Shown: positions 1 through 7,869 of the stretch, piece after piece
How the letters are laid out: each line of letters opens with the position of its first letter
Numbering within the stretch: the stretch's first letter is position 1
From: Pseudoalteromonas sp. FUC4
GTDB taxonomy: Bacteria; Pseudomonadota; Gammaproteobacteria; Enterobacterales; Alteromonadaceae
Direction: 5' to 3'
Length of the DNA: 64,000 bases
Assembly: GCF_008370255.1 (NCBI RefSeq)
Contig: NZ_SEUI01000005.1
Coordinates: 180,006 to 244,005 of the forward strand
The notes under the pieces: generated by a model
Seen by the model: the letters and a program-made list of their open reading frames with translations, nothing else
Told to the model about the DNA's origin: nothing
The model's database searches: none
Position numbers and translations under genes: made by a program

Positions 1-847
1 TACTTTTAATGCAACATCACCACAGACGGGTTTATATGTGAGTGAAGTAACTGGCGGCGCGTTTAGAAGTCAAATTCCAGAAGATGCCAGCTTAGTACTT
101 CACAATGCAGACGCTGCACTTATTAATACATTAAAAGCAAAAGCTAAAACATTAAATAAAGTTGAATTTAACTTTAGTGAAAAAAGCAATGGTTTAGCAA
201 TAAGTGTTAAAGGTATGTCGGCGCATTCATCAGAGCCTGAGTCGGGTATAAACGCCATTGCTTATTTAGCTGAGTTATTTAAAGGCGTGGAGCTTGAAAA
301 TAACAGTGACGGCGAGCTAATCGACTTTGTAAATCAGTTAATTGGTTTAGATATTCACGGTAAACAGTTTGGCGAAATAGCCTATAAGCACGACTTTATG
401 GGCCCGATGACAGTGGCACCAACCGTTATTGAGCGCGATGGGAATGCACTAACTCTTGCCGTAAATGCACGTCGCCCAATGGGTAAAGACGAAGCTGTAT
501 TACAAAAGCAAATTGATGATGCACTCGCTAATTGGCAAGCCACTAACAATGTAACGCTTGCTAACATAGAAACAATTATTGGCACACCGATGCTACTTGA
601 TGGCGCGCCACATGCGCAAAAGCTGCTTGATATTTTCAAGCATTTTACGGGCGACGAAAAAGCTGACTTTGTATCAATAGGTGGTGGCACTAACGCAAAG
701 CTGTTTGATAATGCGGTATCGTTTGGTCCTTCAATGCCAGGTAAGCGCTACACAGGTCATTCAGAGCATGAATTTATGACACTTGAGCAACTTGAACTGA
801 ATTTACGTATGTACACAGCAATGATGATAGAGCTAGGTAATATGTAG
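1..847 (+). CDS. M20 family metallopeptidase (PepV/Xaa-His dipeptidase-like), 3' part
   Basis: The frame is open to the left edge (codons start at base 2), so the N-terminal catalytic part lies outside the window. What is visible is the dimerisation domain and the C-terminal half of the catalytic domain. The segment GMSAHSSEPESG is typical of the lid-domain start in PepV-type dipeptidases, and SIGGGTNAKLF followed by TGHSEHEFM carries the distal metal-ligand histidine region. Family members are zinc-dependent peptidases that release amino acids from dipeptides. The GTG at base 38 is internal and is not the real start. Substrate and localisation cannot be judged from this part. No terminator is obvious before the converging EAL gene, 39 bp away. 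Confidence 0.85.
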   Translation, partial: TFNATSPQTGLYVSEVTGGAFRSQIPEDASLVLHNADAALINTLKAKAKTLNKVEFNFSEKSNGLAISVKGMSAHSSEPESGINAIAYLAELFKGVELENNSDGELIDFVNQLIGLDIHGKQFGEIAYKHDFMGPMTVAPTVIERDGNALTLAVNARRPMGKDEAVLQKQIDDALANWQATNNVTLANIETIIGTPMLLDGAPHAQKLLDIFKHFTGDEKADFVSIGGGTNAKLFDNAVSFGPSMPGKRYTGHSEHEFMTLEQLELNLRMYTAMMIELGNM

Positions 848-886
848 TTTAAGCCTTACTTAAATTTTAATAATAGGTGTTGAGTA

Positions 887-1663
887 CTAATCAGCACCTA
901 TGTCCTTAAAATTTACCTCAGGCAAGTTTTCAAAACTTGGTTTGGCAAATAAATACCCTTGCATAAGCTCAACACCTGCGTTTTTAAGCCACTTATATTC
1001 TTCTACTGTTTCAATCCCTTCAGCCAGTGCGGTAATATTTAAATCGCGAAACATATTTAAGCAATGAGTTACTATTAATTGGCGTTTTTTGTCGTTGCTT
1101 ATATCGCGTATGAGCGCCATATCAAGCTTGATAATATCTGTTTGAAAGTCAGCCAGTAGATTTAAACCAGAATAACCTGCACCAAAGTCATCAGTGGCGG
1201 TTTTAAATCCGAGAGACTGATAGTAATCAACAATGCGTTTAATGTGTGCGGTGTCTTCAATTTTTTCAACTTCAGTAAATTCAAACATAATATTTTGAAT
1301 TGGGAAGTTATACTTTTTTGCAGCTTCTAGTGTGGTGCGTATACATCGCTCTGGTTTATAAATAGCATTAGGTAAAAAGTTAATGCTTAGCATTGATGTT
1401 ATGCCCAGCTTTGCGGCTAGTTGAATAGCTTTAATACGACAAAGCTGATCAAATGCATAGCGGTTGTCTTCATTCACTTTTGAAATAATTGAATAAGCAG
1501 ACTCGCCATTTAAACCCCTAACCAATGCTTCATAGCCATAAATTAGGCGAGTTTTACAGTTTATAATCGGTTGAAAAGCCATAGAAAAATCAAATTCAAG
1601 ATCGTTGGCGTCAGCACAATTACTACATGTCACTTTTTCACAATCTTTTGATTTTTCGATCAC
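887..1663 (-). CDS. EAL-domain cyclic-di-GMP phosphodiesterase
   Basis: This is a stand-alone EAL domain of 258 residues with no membrane segment, so probably a cytoplasmic enzyme hydrolysing c-di-GMP to pGpG. The signature residues look complete: EALVRG near residue 45, the FEFTE strand, DDFGAGYSGLN with the metal-binding aspartates, KLD, the AEGIET glutamate and the closing QGYLFAKP. The start is a GTG at 1663 with GAGG about 9 bp upstream. The first 20 residues hold three closely spaced cysteines (C-x4-C-x2-C), which is odd for this family and could bind metal or respond to redox. No GGDEF partner domain is attached. It may oppose the cyclase at 13733-15673 and tune the bcs locus, but that is inference. 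Confidence 0.9.
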   Translation of the reverse strand: MIEKSKDCEKVTCSNCADANDLEFDFSMAFQPIINCKTRLIYGYEALVRGLNGESAYSIISKVNEDNRYAFDQLCRIKAIQLAAKLGITSMLSINFLPNAIYKPERCIRTTLEAAKKYNFPIQNIMFEFTEVEKIEDTAHIKRIVDYYQSLGFKTATDDFGAGYSGLNLLADFQTDIIKLDMALIRDISNDKKRQLIVTHCLNMFRDLNITALAEGIETVEEYKWLKNAGVELMQGYLFAKPSFENLPEVNFKDIGAD

Positions 1664-1787
1664 TTAGTTCATCCTCTTATGTTTATTTTTAAAGTTAGTT
1701 GAGGGTAGATCCTAACACAAACAGATTAAAGTATTAGTTTATATTTTTTTTAACGTAATAAGTAATTGTTTATATGTGAGTGATATT

Positions 1788-1817
1788 ATGACTAATGTCA
1801 TGCTATTTAATGACATT
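1788..1817. promoter_or_regulatory. Cluster of ATGAC half-sites upstream of the 2TM gene
   Basis: Three alternating copies of the half-site ATGAC/GTCAT occur in 30 bp: ATGAC-taat-GTCAT (1788-1801), then an 8-bp gap and ATGACATT (1810-1817). AATGTCAT at 1794-1801 and ATGACATT at 1810-1817 form a perfect 8-bp inverted repeat. The block lies 64 bp before the start of the interrupted 2TM-domain gene, so an operator is plausible. It could instead form a hairpin in the leader. No regulator can be named. Confidence 0.4.
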
Positions 1818-1880
1818 TGGCAGGGGTTTACATTTCGTTTTTATATAAAAATAGATTTATACATTAACAGGAGGATAAAC

Positions 1881-2329
1881 ATGAATACATCAACAACAAT
1901 ATTTCAAAGTATTAAACAGTATGCAGTTGCTTTAGGGTCTGTTGATCTTTCAAGGTTAAATTTGCAGCAGTCTGTTTGGTATTTAGGCAAGACAGAGCCT
2001 ATGTAGTGTGGTTATTCCCCATAAATGGGCGATAACGTAGCATTAATGCCAAACAGGCGCTGCCCAAAGGGTTCTTTCTAGGGGCTATTTACTCTTTGTT
2101 GCTCGGTTTTTACTTAGCCCACTAGGTTACAAACCTCGCGCCGCGATTAAATAGCCCCTAGTTTGAACAAATTTTAATCCGCAAAGATCAACAGACCCTA
2201 GTGTTTTTAGGATTAATTAATTTAATTACATCACCAAACACCTTATGGGTGATTTGGCCCGCGCTTGGCATGGGGATCGCTTTATTATCTGAAGTCTTAG
2301 GTATAAGCAGCTCTAAAAAGGTATCTTGA
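1881..2329 (+). pseudogene. 2TM-domain small membrane protein, interrupted by a MITE
   Basis: ATG at 1881 follows a strong ribosome site (CAGGAGG, 1869-1875). The reading frame runs 18 codons and then enters a 264-bp inserted element, where it meets a stop at 2004-2006. Removing the element plus one copy of the TA target joins the two parts in frame, giving 60 codons and a TGA at 2327-2329. The restored protein contains VALVFLGLINLITSP, then TLWVIWPALGMGIAL. This is the two-helix pattern of the 2TM domain family, with its typical TSP...LWxxWP turn. The perfect frame suggests recent insertion. As it stands the gene would give a 42-residue product with a foreign tail. Function of such proteins is poorly known; some occur as membrane parts of regulatory proteins. 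Confidence 0.85.
1935..2198. mobile_element. MITE copy 1 (264 bp, TA target duplication)
   Basis: The ends are perfect 16-bp terminal inverted repeats, GGGTCTGTTGATCTTT at 1935-1950 and its complement at 2183-2198, flanked by TA on both sides (1933-1934 and 2199-2200). The inside has no coding capacity but contains smaller inverted repeats, including AGGTTTGTAACCT and a CTAGGGGC-type arm. Copy 2 at 5363-5626 is the same length in the opposite orientation, and a remnant lies at 13598-13676. Length, lack of a transposase and the TA duplication identify a miniature inverted-repeat element moved in trans. TA duplication fits IS630/Tc1-mariner or some IS5-group transposases; which one cannot be decided here. 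Confidence 0.92.
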
Positions 2330-2405
2330 TGATTAGTAAGCCAAGTAATAATTTACTTGGCTTTAATTTAATGTGCTTTATTTACAGTAATCTAAACCTA
2401 AATAT

Positions 2406-2846
2406 TTAAAATGCTGATTGAAGTGTCGCATCTAGTGATATTTCGGTATTTAAGAGTTTTGAAATAGGGCAGCTCTTTTTGGTTTGCTCACATAAGGCTT
2501 GAAACTGCTCGTTTTGAATATCATCAATACGCGCTTTTACCTCAAGGGCAATATGCGTCACCGAAAAACCATCATCTACTTCATCAAGGCTTACAGTGGC
2601 TTTAGTATCAATTTTATCTGCGGTAAAGCCTGCATCACCTAATGCAAGTGAAAGCGCCATACTAAAACATGCACTGTGCGCTGCACCTACTAATTCTTCA
2701 GGGTTTGAGCCTGCCTCATCTTCAAAGCGGGTATTAAAACCATATGGTTGTTTATTAAGCGCGCCACTTTGAGTTGATATGCTACCTTTGCCTGTTTTAA
2801 TGTCGCCAGACCATGTTGAACTTGCCGTTTTTTTAATCGTCATCAT
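2406..2846 (-). CDS. osmC: OsmC-type peroxiredoxin
   Basis: A protein of 146 residues, the usual OsmC length. It has the first redox cysteine in the context NPEELVGAAHSACFSMALS (about residue 59) and the second in KKSCPISKLL (about residue 125). These pair in the family as peroxidatic and resolving cysteines to reduce organic hydroperoxides in the cytoplasm. The pattern fits the OsmC rather than the Ohr branch, though the split is not certain from motifs alone. A good ribosome site (AAGGAGA) precedes two tandem ATGs; the second has the better spacing. It appears monocistronic. Confidence 0.88.
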   Translation of the reverse strand: MMTIKKTASSTWSGDIKTGKGSISTQSGALNKQPYGFNTRFEDEAGSNPEELVGAAHSACFSMALSLALGDAGFTADKIDTKATVSLDEVDDGFSVTHIALEVKARIDDIQNEQFQALCEQTKKSCPISKLLNTEISLDATLQSAF

Positions 2847-2973
2847 CTTCTCCTTGCTTGAGTGTAAGCTTTTCAGGTTATCTAAGCCTTATTTACAAAA
2901 TAAGCTTATATAAAGCCTTAAAAGCACTAATTACTGATGATGCTGCAAAATAGACGCCAGTTAATTATTACTC

Positions 2974-3108
2974 TTATTTATTACGCCTGCAGCGCTCTGA
3001 ACAGAAAATAACGTTATCCCAGTCGCGCTGCCATTTTTTACGCCACGTAAAAGGTTTATTACAAATAGGGCATATTTTTTGAGGTAAGTTTAGTTTTTTG
3101 TGCGCCAT
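2974..3108 (-). CDS. DUF2256 zinc-ribbon-like small protein
   Basis: A 44-residue gene, found by reading the minus strand just after the photolyase stop (2-bp gap). It begins [11 protein letters not shown] and has a CPIC pair, the conserved FTWRKKW block, and a second cysteine pair in FCSERCRR. That is the complete DUF2256 pattern, presumably a zinc-binding fold with a basic C-terminus. DUF2256 genes are often found beside cryptochrome/photolyase genes, as here, so a role with light-dependent repair or flavoprotein function is plausible but unproven. Its start sits immediately behind the upstream stop, suggesting translational coupling. Confidence 0.9.
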   Translation of the reverse strand: MAHKKLNLPQKICPICNKPFTWRKKWQRDWDNVIFCSERCRRNK

Positions 3109-3110
3109 GC

Positions 3111-4634
3111 TTACTTAGTCTCACTATTACTTTTAGTATCCGTTTTACTTTTTGTTCGAGTAACTTTTTGAGTACCCCCAACGTGCTTTTTAAGAATCCT
3201 CCCTATGGCGCGTTTAACATCGGCTCGCTCACGGTATTGCCATAAGCGCTCGCGTGCTTCTTTTGAAGCCGCTGTTAAATCAAGCATGGGTTCAGGGTAA
3301 TCCTCACCTAACTTAAAGTCGTTAAATAGCGCTTCCATCGGAGTTTGCTCCCAAGGCTGATGTAAATATTCAATAGGGAGTTTTTCAAGCTCGGGGCACC
3401 ACTTTTTAATAAATGAACCTGTTGGGTCTTGATCCTCCGATTGTTTAATTGGGTTGTAGTGCCTAATGGTATTAATACCTGTTACCGAGGCTTGCATTTG
3501 AATTTGCGGGTAGTGAATTCCGGGCTCAAAATCTAAAAAGTAATTAGCGAGGGGAAAGCTTGCTTGCTGCCAACTTATATTTAAATGATGTGTGACAAAG
3601 CTTACAAGCATGGCGCGCATTCTAAAGTTTATATAACCGGTGGCTTTTAAGCAGCGCATACAAGCGTCAATAATGGGAATACCAGTTTGACCTTGCGCCC
3701 AGCGTTCAATATCGTTTTTAACATGTTCATCATCACGATACGGAAATACATGATAACCCGGATTAAGGGCTAAAAATTCCATGGAGCACTCGCTTTCAAA
3801 CTTTTGCATAAAGTGGCAGTGCCAATGCAAACGGGATACAAACGCAGCAAGCGGCCGCTTCCAGCCTCTTTTATCAGGGTGTTTTGAATGATATTCATCA
3901 ATTGCCATTTGATACACTTGCCTAAGGCTAATGTTCCCCCACGCTAAATACGGAGAAAGCCGAGAGCAATGTGTTTGGCTTAAACTTGGGCTCGATATTC
4001 CTTTTTGATAACCTTTACCGCGCTCGGCAAAAAAGCTCTGCATTACAGTTCGCGCATGCAGCGGGCCACCTTGTTGAAAGCTGTCGTGATCTTGCGTGTA
4101 AGCGCTTGGTAGCTCAGGCGCTTGATAGTTATTAAGGGTAATTGTTTTTATGCTCTTCCAATTAGGAACAGCAATAGGTGCTTGCATTGTTTGCTGCCAG
4201 CGTTCGTTCCAATTATTACGATTTTTTTTGCCGCGAATCACCGCGCCTGTTTGCGACTCTTGCCAGTTAATGTGGTTATGCTGGCACCAAGTTTTAATAG
4301 CTTTATCGCGCTCAAAGGTATTGTTTAAGCCTATTTCTTGATGGCTAAATATATTTACTATTTCAAACTGCGTCTTTAACGACTCAAGTAAGTCGCTCAT
4401 GTTTAAATTAAATATATAAACACAGGCGTTAAAACGCGCTAGCTGATTATTTAACTCAACTATTGATTGATACACAAAGCGCCAGTGCCGCTCATTGTAG
4501 TGCGCATCTTCGAGCAGCAATGGCTCAAAGTTATAAAGTAATAGGGTCGGTAAGCCATTACTAAATGCATTTTTTAATGGTTGATGATCGCTAAGACGTA
4601 AATCACGTTTAAACCACACGATGTTTATTTTCAT
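3111..4634 (-). CDS. Cryptochrome/deoxyribodipyrimidine photolyase family protein
   Basis: A 507-residue flavoprotein. The N-terminal Rossmann-like antenna domain begins [13 protein letters not shown], the family signature. The C-terminal helical FAD domain contains [34 protein letters not shown], and the block RMRAMLVSF with HYPQIQMQ, which lines the flavin and the DNA lesion pocket. Family members use blue light and reduced FAD to split cyclobutane pyrimidine dimers, or act as photoreceptors. Length and complete FAD motifs favour a working photolyase of the class I-like group, but repair cannot be told from sensing by sequence alone. It is followed by a coupled DUF2256 gene. The tail is rich in Lys/Ser/Thr and probably disordered. 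Confidence 0.87.
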   Translation of the reverse strand: MKINIVWFKRDLRLSDHQPLKNAFSNGLPTLLLYNFEPLLLEDAHYNERHWRFVYQSIVELNNQLARFNACVYIFNLNMSDLLESLKTQFEIVNIFSHQEIGLNNTFERDKAIKTWCQHNHINWQESQTGAVIRGKKNRNNWNERWQQTMQAPIAVPNWKSIKTITLNNYQAPELPSAYTQDHDSFQQGGPLHARTVMQSFFAERGKGYQKGISSPSLSQTHCSRLSPYLAWGNISLRQVYQMAIDEYHSKHPDKRGWKRPLAAFVSRLHWHCHFMQKFESECSMEFLALNPGYHVFPYRDDEHVKNDIERWAQGQTGIPIIDACMRCLKATGYINFRMRAMLVSFVTHHLNISWQQASFPLANYFLDFEPGIHYPQIQMQASVTGINTIRHYNPIKQSEDQDPTGSFIKKWCPELEKLPIEYLHQPWEQTPMEALFNDFKLGEDYPEPMLDLTAASKEARERLWQYRERADVKRAIGRILKKHVGGTQKVTRTKSKTDTKSNSETK

Positions 4635-4754
4635 ATAATTGGTTTATTGCTTTAAATAGAAATAAAAATTAACTTGTTATTTAACTGAGTCAGCCAAACC
4701 TATACGTAACTAACTTAAATTAAGATTTAGTTTTAATGTATTAAAAGGAAAAGT

Positions 4755-5363
4755 ATGTTTTTAGATTTAACTGTAAATAAAGAGCTTAATGTTTATTCGT
4801 ATTTAGTTGGCGGGATCAGCCCTCGTCCAATTGCATGGATAAGTACATTAAGTAGCGACGGTGTGGCTAATATTGCTCCTTACTCATTTTTTACAGTAGC
4901 GAGTTGTAATCCACCAGTATTGAGTGTGACGCAAGTAAATCCACGCGATAAGCCAAGTAAAGATACATTAATTAACTTATTAGCGACTAAAGAATGTGTG
5001 ATTAACATTGTGAGCCATGAACTGGTTGAAAAAATGAATCAAAGTTGTGCTAATTACCCTAGTGATGTTAGTGAGTTTGATGCTGCAAATATAACTAAAA
5101 TTGATAGCCAAATGGTCGCAGTTCCGAGTGTTGCTGATTCAAAAGTACGCTATGAGTGTAAGCTACGTGAAGTTATTACTATTTCAAGCGAGCCTGGCGG
5201 CGGACAAATGATGTTACTAGATATAGTGGGTATTTGTGTTGACGATGAAGTGTTTGTTGACGGTTATATTGACCCAACACTTTTAGATGCGGTAGGTAGA
5301 ATGGGTGGGGATTATTATGCAACCACTAAGGATAAATTTGTACTTAAACGACCACAAATTTAG
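4755..5363 (+). CDS. Flavin reductase-like FMN-binding protein
   Basis: A 202-residue protein of the DIM6/NTAB flavin reductase domain family. The N-terminal stretch has the hallmark GGISPRPIAWIST, followed by NIAPYSFF and the NPPVLSV strand used for FMN binding. Members reduce flavin or carry out FMN-dependent reductions; the substrate cannot be named. ATG has a clear AAAAGGA ribosome site. The stop codon is TAG, of which TA is the target duplication and G is the first base of MITE copy 2. Removing the element gives TAA, so the protein sequence is unchanged by the insertion, although its natural 3' untranslated region has been displaced. Confidence 0.87.
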   Translation: MFLDLTVNKELNVYSYLVGGISPRPIAWISTLSSDGVANIAPYSFFTVASCNPPVLSVTQVNPRDKPSKDTLINLLATKECVINIVSHELVEKMNQSCANYPSDVSEFDAANITKIDSQMVAVPSVADSKVRYECKLREVITISSEPGGGQMMLLDIVGICVDDEVFVDGYIDPTLLDAVGRMGGDYYATTKDKFVLKRPQI

Positions 5364-5626
5364 GGCGTGTTGATCTTTGTGGATTGAAATTTGTTCAATC
5401 TAGGGGCGATTTAATCGCGGCGCGAGGTTTGTAACCTAGTGGGCTAAGTAAAAACCGAGCAACAAAAAGTCAATCGTCCCTAGAAAGAACCCAAAGAGCA
5501 GCGCATGTTTGGTCTTTATGCTGCGTTATCGCCTATTTATGGGGAATAACCACACTTCATAGGCTCTGCCTTGCCTAAAAACCAAACATACTGCTGCAAA
5601 TTCAACCACCAAAGATCAACACGCCC
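5363..5626. mobile_element. MITE copy 2 (264 bp), inserted in a stop codon
   Basis: This element is the same length as copy 1 and in the opposite orientation. Its 16-bp terminal repeats are GGGCGTGTTGATCTTT and complement, flanked by TA at 5361-5362 and 5627-5628. Both copies share the internal block with the CGCGGCGCGAGG core and the AGGTTTGTAACCT palindrome. It lies between the flavin reductase stop codon and the promoter of the YHYH operon, ending 16 bp before the conserved promoter block at 5643. Its hairpins could end transcription of the upstream gene or alter activity of the downstream promoter. Confidence 0.92.
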
Positions 5627-5642
5627 TAATCTTATGTTTATT

Positions 5643-5696
5643 CTTCCTTAGTTTGTGCACATTGTTTGCACTTTTACTTGTTAACTTTGTTTTATT
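5643..5696 (+). promoter_or_regulatory. Shared promoter/operator module of the YHYH operon
   Basis: CTTCCT at 5643 and TGCACATTGTTTGC at 5656-5669 recur at the EF-hand operon (11135 and 11148-11161) with identical internal spacing; 23 of 27 positions match. A -10-like hexamer (TTTATT, 5691-5696) starts 22 bp after the motif end, exactly as TTTAAT does in the other copy. The second half contains TTTGC with a near-copy 11 bp upstream, the period expected for tandem binding by OmpR/PhoB-type regulators. The likely binder is the response regulator encoded in this operon; that is inference. Confidence 0.65.
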
Positions 5697-5721
5697 AAAC
5701 GTTAAAGTAAAGGTTCAAGCA

Positions 5722-7329
5722 TTGAAAACACTTCTTAAAACAAAAGCCTCTAATGTAACTAAGCTATTTGCGTTAAGTGCGCTTTGTATAGCTTTAAGCG
5801 CATGTAACAGCGATTCTACAAGTACTACAACAGACGGCGAAACAGTCAGTAATAGTGCTCCAACGGTTGACGCCGGTATTGACCAAACTGTTAATGCGGG
5901 CGATACCGTTTATTTAATTTCAACAGTTGAAGATGATGGCGAAGTATCCGTTAGCTGGTCACAAACATCAGGCTCTACCGTTAGTTTATCTTCAAGTACT
6001 GCGACGTCTACTGAGTTTGTTGCACCTGAAGTTTTAATCGATGAAGCACTTGTGTTTGAAATTAGTGCAGATGACGGCACAACCGATGTCGTTGTAGATA
6101 CCGTTATAGTTAATGTTATTGCTTCATCAGACTCAGACTCAGATACTGGTGCAGTTGATAATAGTGCAAAACTTACCAGCTGGTTAATTAACAACGATAC
6201 AACCTCCACTTATATACAAAACAATGGCGCAGTGGTTGAAGATGTTCAATCAGTTGAGGTTGTTACTGTTACTGAGGAAGATGCTGACGTTGAATACATG
6301 TATGTGCAAACAACTGACATCCCTAAATATGACGTAACGCTTACACAAGACCAAGTAGACGCACTTAATAATCGCCCGCGTGCTGCTACTGATTTTTATA
6401 ACGGCGTAACCTCAGCAGCAGTAGGCCAAACTATTTCGTTTGGTGAAGATATTGGCTATAACAGCAGCACTGAAAACTGTGATGACACAGGCGGTGCAGG
6501 CTATTGGCCTCCAGGACCAGGTTGCCCGACAGAACAAACCGTTGAAGCGTATTTTCCGATAACACCTACCGATTTATCTGACACTGAAACTTGTGAAACA
6601 GGTTTAGGTACAGTTGGCTTAATGGTTAATGGCACCAGTATATTTAACTGGGGCGATGGTATGAGCTACGGTAATAATATTTGGTATACATTAGCGCCCA
6701 TTGCTGAGCAATATGATGTTGATGTGTGTGGCGGACATGCTGCTAACGGTGAATATCATCACCATTTTTACACTAGTTGCTTAGCTGATTTACTTGAAGA
6801 TGATGGCGATGCACATTCACCTATTTATGGGTTTGCAGCTGATGGCTATCCGCTTTATGGTCCTTATGAAAGTAACGGACAACTAGCATTAAGTGGCTGG
6901 GAAATACGTGATTATGGCGCATCAGAAAGTGAAGGTGGTTGTGGTACTGAGGGCGAACGAAGCTGTACCTTAGTTGATCAATACGATGTTAGCCAAGGCA
7001 CAAAAACAAGTGATGCAGGTCCTGCTATTGGCGCAGAAGTAACGACGCTCTCTGGTAATACATTAAATGCCGACGATGGTTACTACTTTGAAGATTATTA
7101 CTACGCACAAAAAACAGTAACCGGTGCTCAATTAGATGAGCATAACGGCCACGATACTAACGATGGCAAGGGTTATCACTACCATATAACATTAACGTTA
7201 GACAGCGATGGTAAATTACAGCCTTCTTTTCCTTATCAAATAGGGCCTCGTTTTAAAGGGCAATTGGCCGATAATTCAATTGGTCGCTGTGATACGGGCG
7301 AAACAATGGGTCCACCACCGGGAATGTAA
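5722..7329 (+). CDS. YHYH-domain lipoprotein with PKD-like N-terminal domain
   Basis: The open frame extends up to 5653, but the likely start is TTG at 5722: it has AAAGG 8 bp upstream and gives a proper lipoprotein signal ending in the lipobox ALSAC. An upstream start would overlap the conserved promoter block. After a Ser/Thr-rich linker comes a PKD/cadherin-like beta domain (APTVDAGIDQTVNAGD). Then follows the YHYH domain, with a histidine-rich EYHHHFYTSC, HSPIYGFAADGYPLYGPY and GKGYHYHITLT. YHYH proteins are secreted or surface proteins of unknown biochemistry; the paired His clusters suggest metal binding. Several cysteines could form disulfides. It is the first gene of an operon with a periplasmic protein and a two-component system. 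Confidence 0.85.
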   Translation: MKTLLKTKASNVTKLFALSALCIALSACNSDSTSTTTDGETVSNSAPTVDAGIDQTVNAGDTVYLISTVEDDGEVSVSWSQTSGSTVSLSSSTATSTEFVAPEVLIDEALVFEISADDGTTDVVVDTVIVNVIASSDSDSDTGAVDNSAKLTSWLINNDTTSTYIQNNGAVVEDVQSVEVVTVTEEDADVEYMYVQTTDIPKYDVTLTQDQVDALNNRPRAATDFYNGVTSAAVGQTISFGEDIGYNSSTENCDDTGGAGYWPPGPGCPTEQTVEAYFPITPTDLSDTETCETGLGTVGLMVNGTSIFNWGDGMSYGNNIWYTLAPIAEQYDVDVCGGHAANGEYHHHFYTSCLADLLEDDGDAHSPIYGFAADGYPLYGPYESNGQLALSGWEIRDYGASESEGGCGTEGERSCTLVDQYDVSQGTKTSDAGPAIGAEVTTLSGNTLNADDGYYFEDYYYAQKTVTGAQLDEHNGHDTNDGKGYHYHITLTLDSDGKLQPSFPYQIGPRFKGQLADNSIGRCDTGETMGPPPGM

Positions 7330-7338
7330 GGAGTAACT

Positions 7339-7869
7339 ATGCGTTATTTTAAATACGCATTGATCCTAACTACTGCTGCGCTATTGAGCTTTAAGCTCTT
7401 TGCGCAGCAGGAAATGATGGATCATAGCCATATGCCCATAGCAGTACCAAATGATATGCCAGTCCCGGCATTAAGCCTTAAGTTATTAAAAGATAGTATG
7501 TCGGGTTATAACTTAATTTTAGATACACAGAACTATGATTTATCTGTACCCCCTGAGGGCGCAATGAACATGCAGAAAATGATGAGCGTTACTACAAACG
7601 ATGACACGGGCTTTTTACAAGGTCATGCTCATTTATATATAAATGGGGTTAAAATACAGCGAATTTACGGACATGCATTGCATTTACCTGCTAACTTATT
7701 TAAAACTGGTATAAATACCGTATCGGTTACTTTAAATAATCATGGTCATATGTATTGGACCGCTCAGGGCAAAAAAATAGTTGCTACGTTGTATGTTAAC
7801 GACCAAACCAAAGAGTTTATAACATACCGATTTGAAAGCTTTCCTAGCAAGGTTGAAAACACGCATTAA
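7339..7869 (+). CDS. His/Met-rich periplasmic protein of unknown function
   Basis: I do not recognise a named family. The 176-residue product has a signal peptide ending near LFAQQ. Then comes EMMDHSHMPIAVPNDMPVPAL, a run of Met, His and Asp residues of the kind that binds copper or other soft metals. The rest looks like a beta-rich domain with GHAHLYINGVKI and YGHALHLPANLF, and later NNHGHMYW. ATG has a good GGAG site 9 bp after the YHYH stop. Its stop overlaps the sensor kinase start (TAATG), so the three are translationally coupled. Position suggests an accessory of the sensor or of the YHYH lipoprotein, perhaps a metal-binding ligand protein; this is a guess from context. Confidence 0.75.
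   Translation: MRYFKYALILTTAALLSFKLFAQQEMMDHSHMPIAVPNDMPVPALSLKLLKDSMSGYNLILDTQNYDLSVPPEGAMNMQKMMSVTTNDDTGFLQGHAHLYINGVKIQRIYGHALHLPANLFKTGINTVSVTLNNHGHMYWTAQGKKIVATLYVNDQTKEFITYRFESFPSKVENTH

Noticed and set aside
1776-2006. Apparent 76-residue ORF with an early GTG start
   Set aside because: It is the 5' part of the interrupted 2TM gene read into the MITE; the real start is ATG 1881 with a strong ribosome site.
5653-5721. Upstream extension of the YHYH lipoprotein
   Set aside because: It overlaps the conserved promoter block and destroys the lipoprotein signal peptide.
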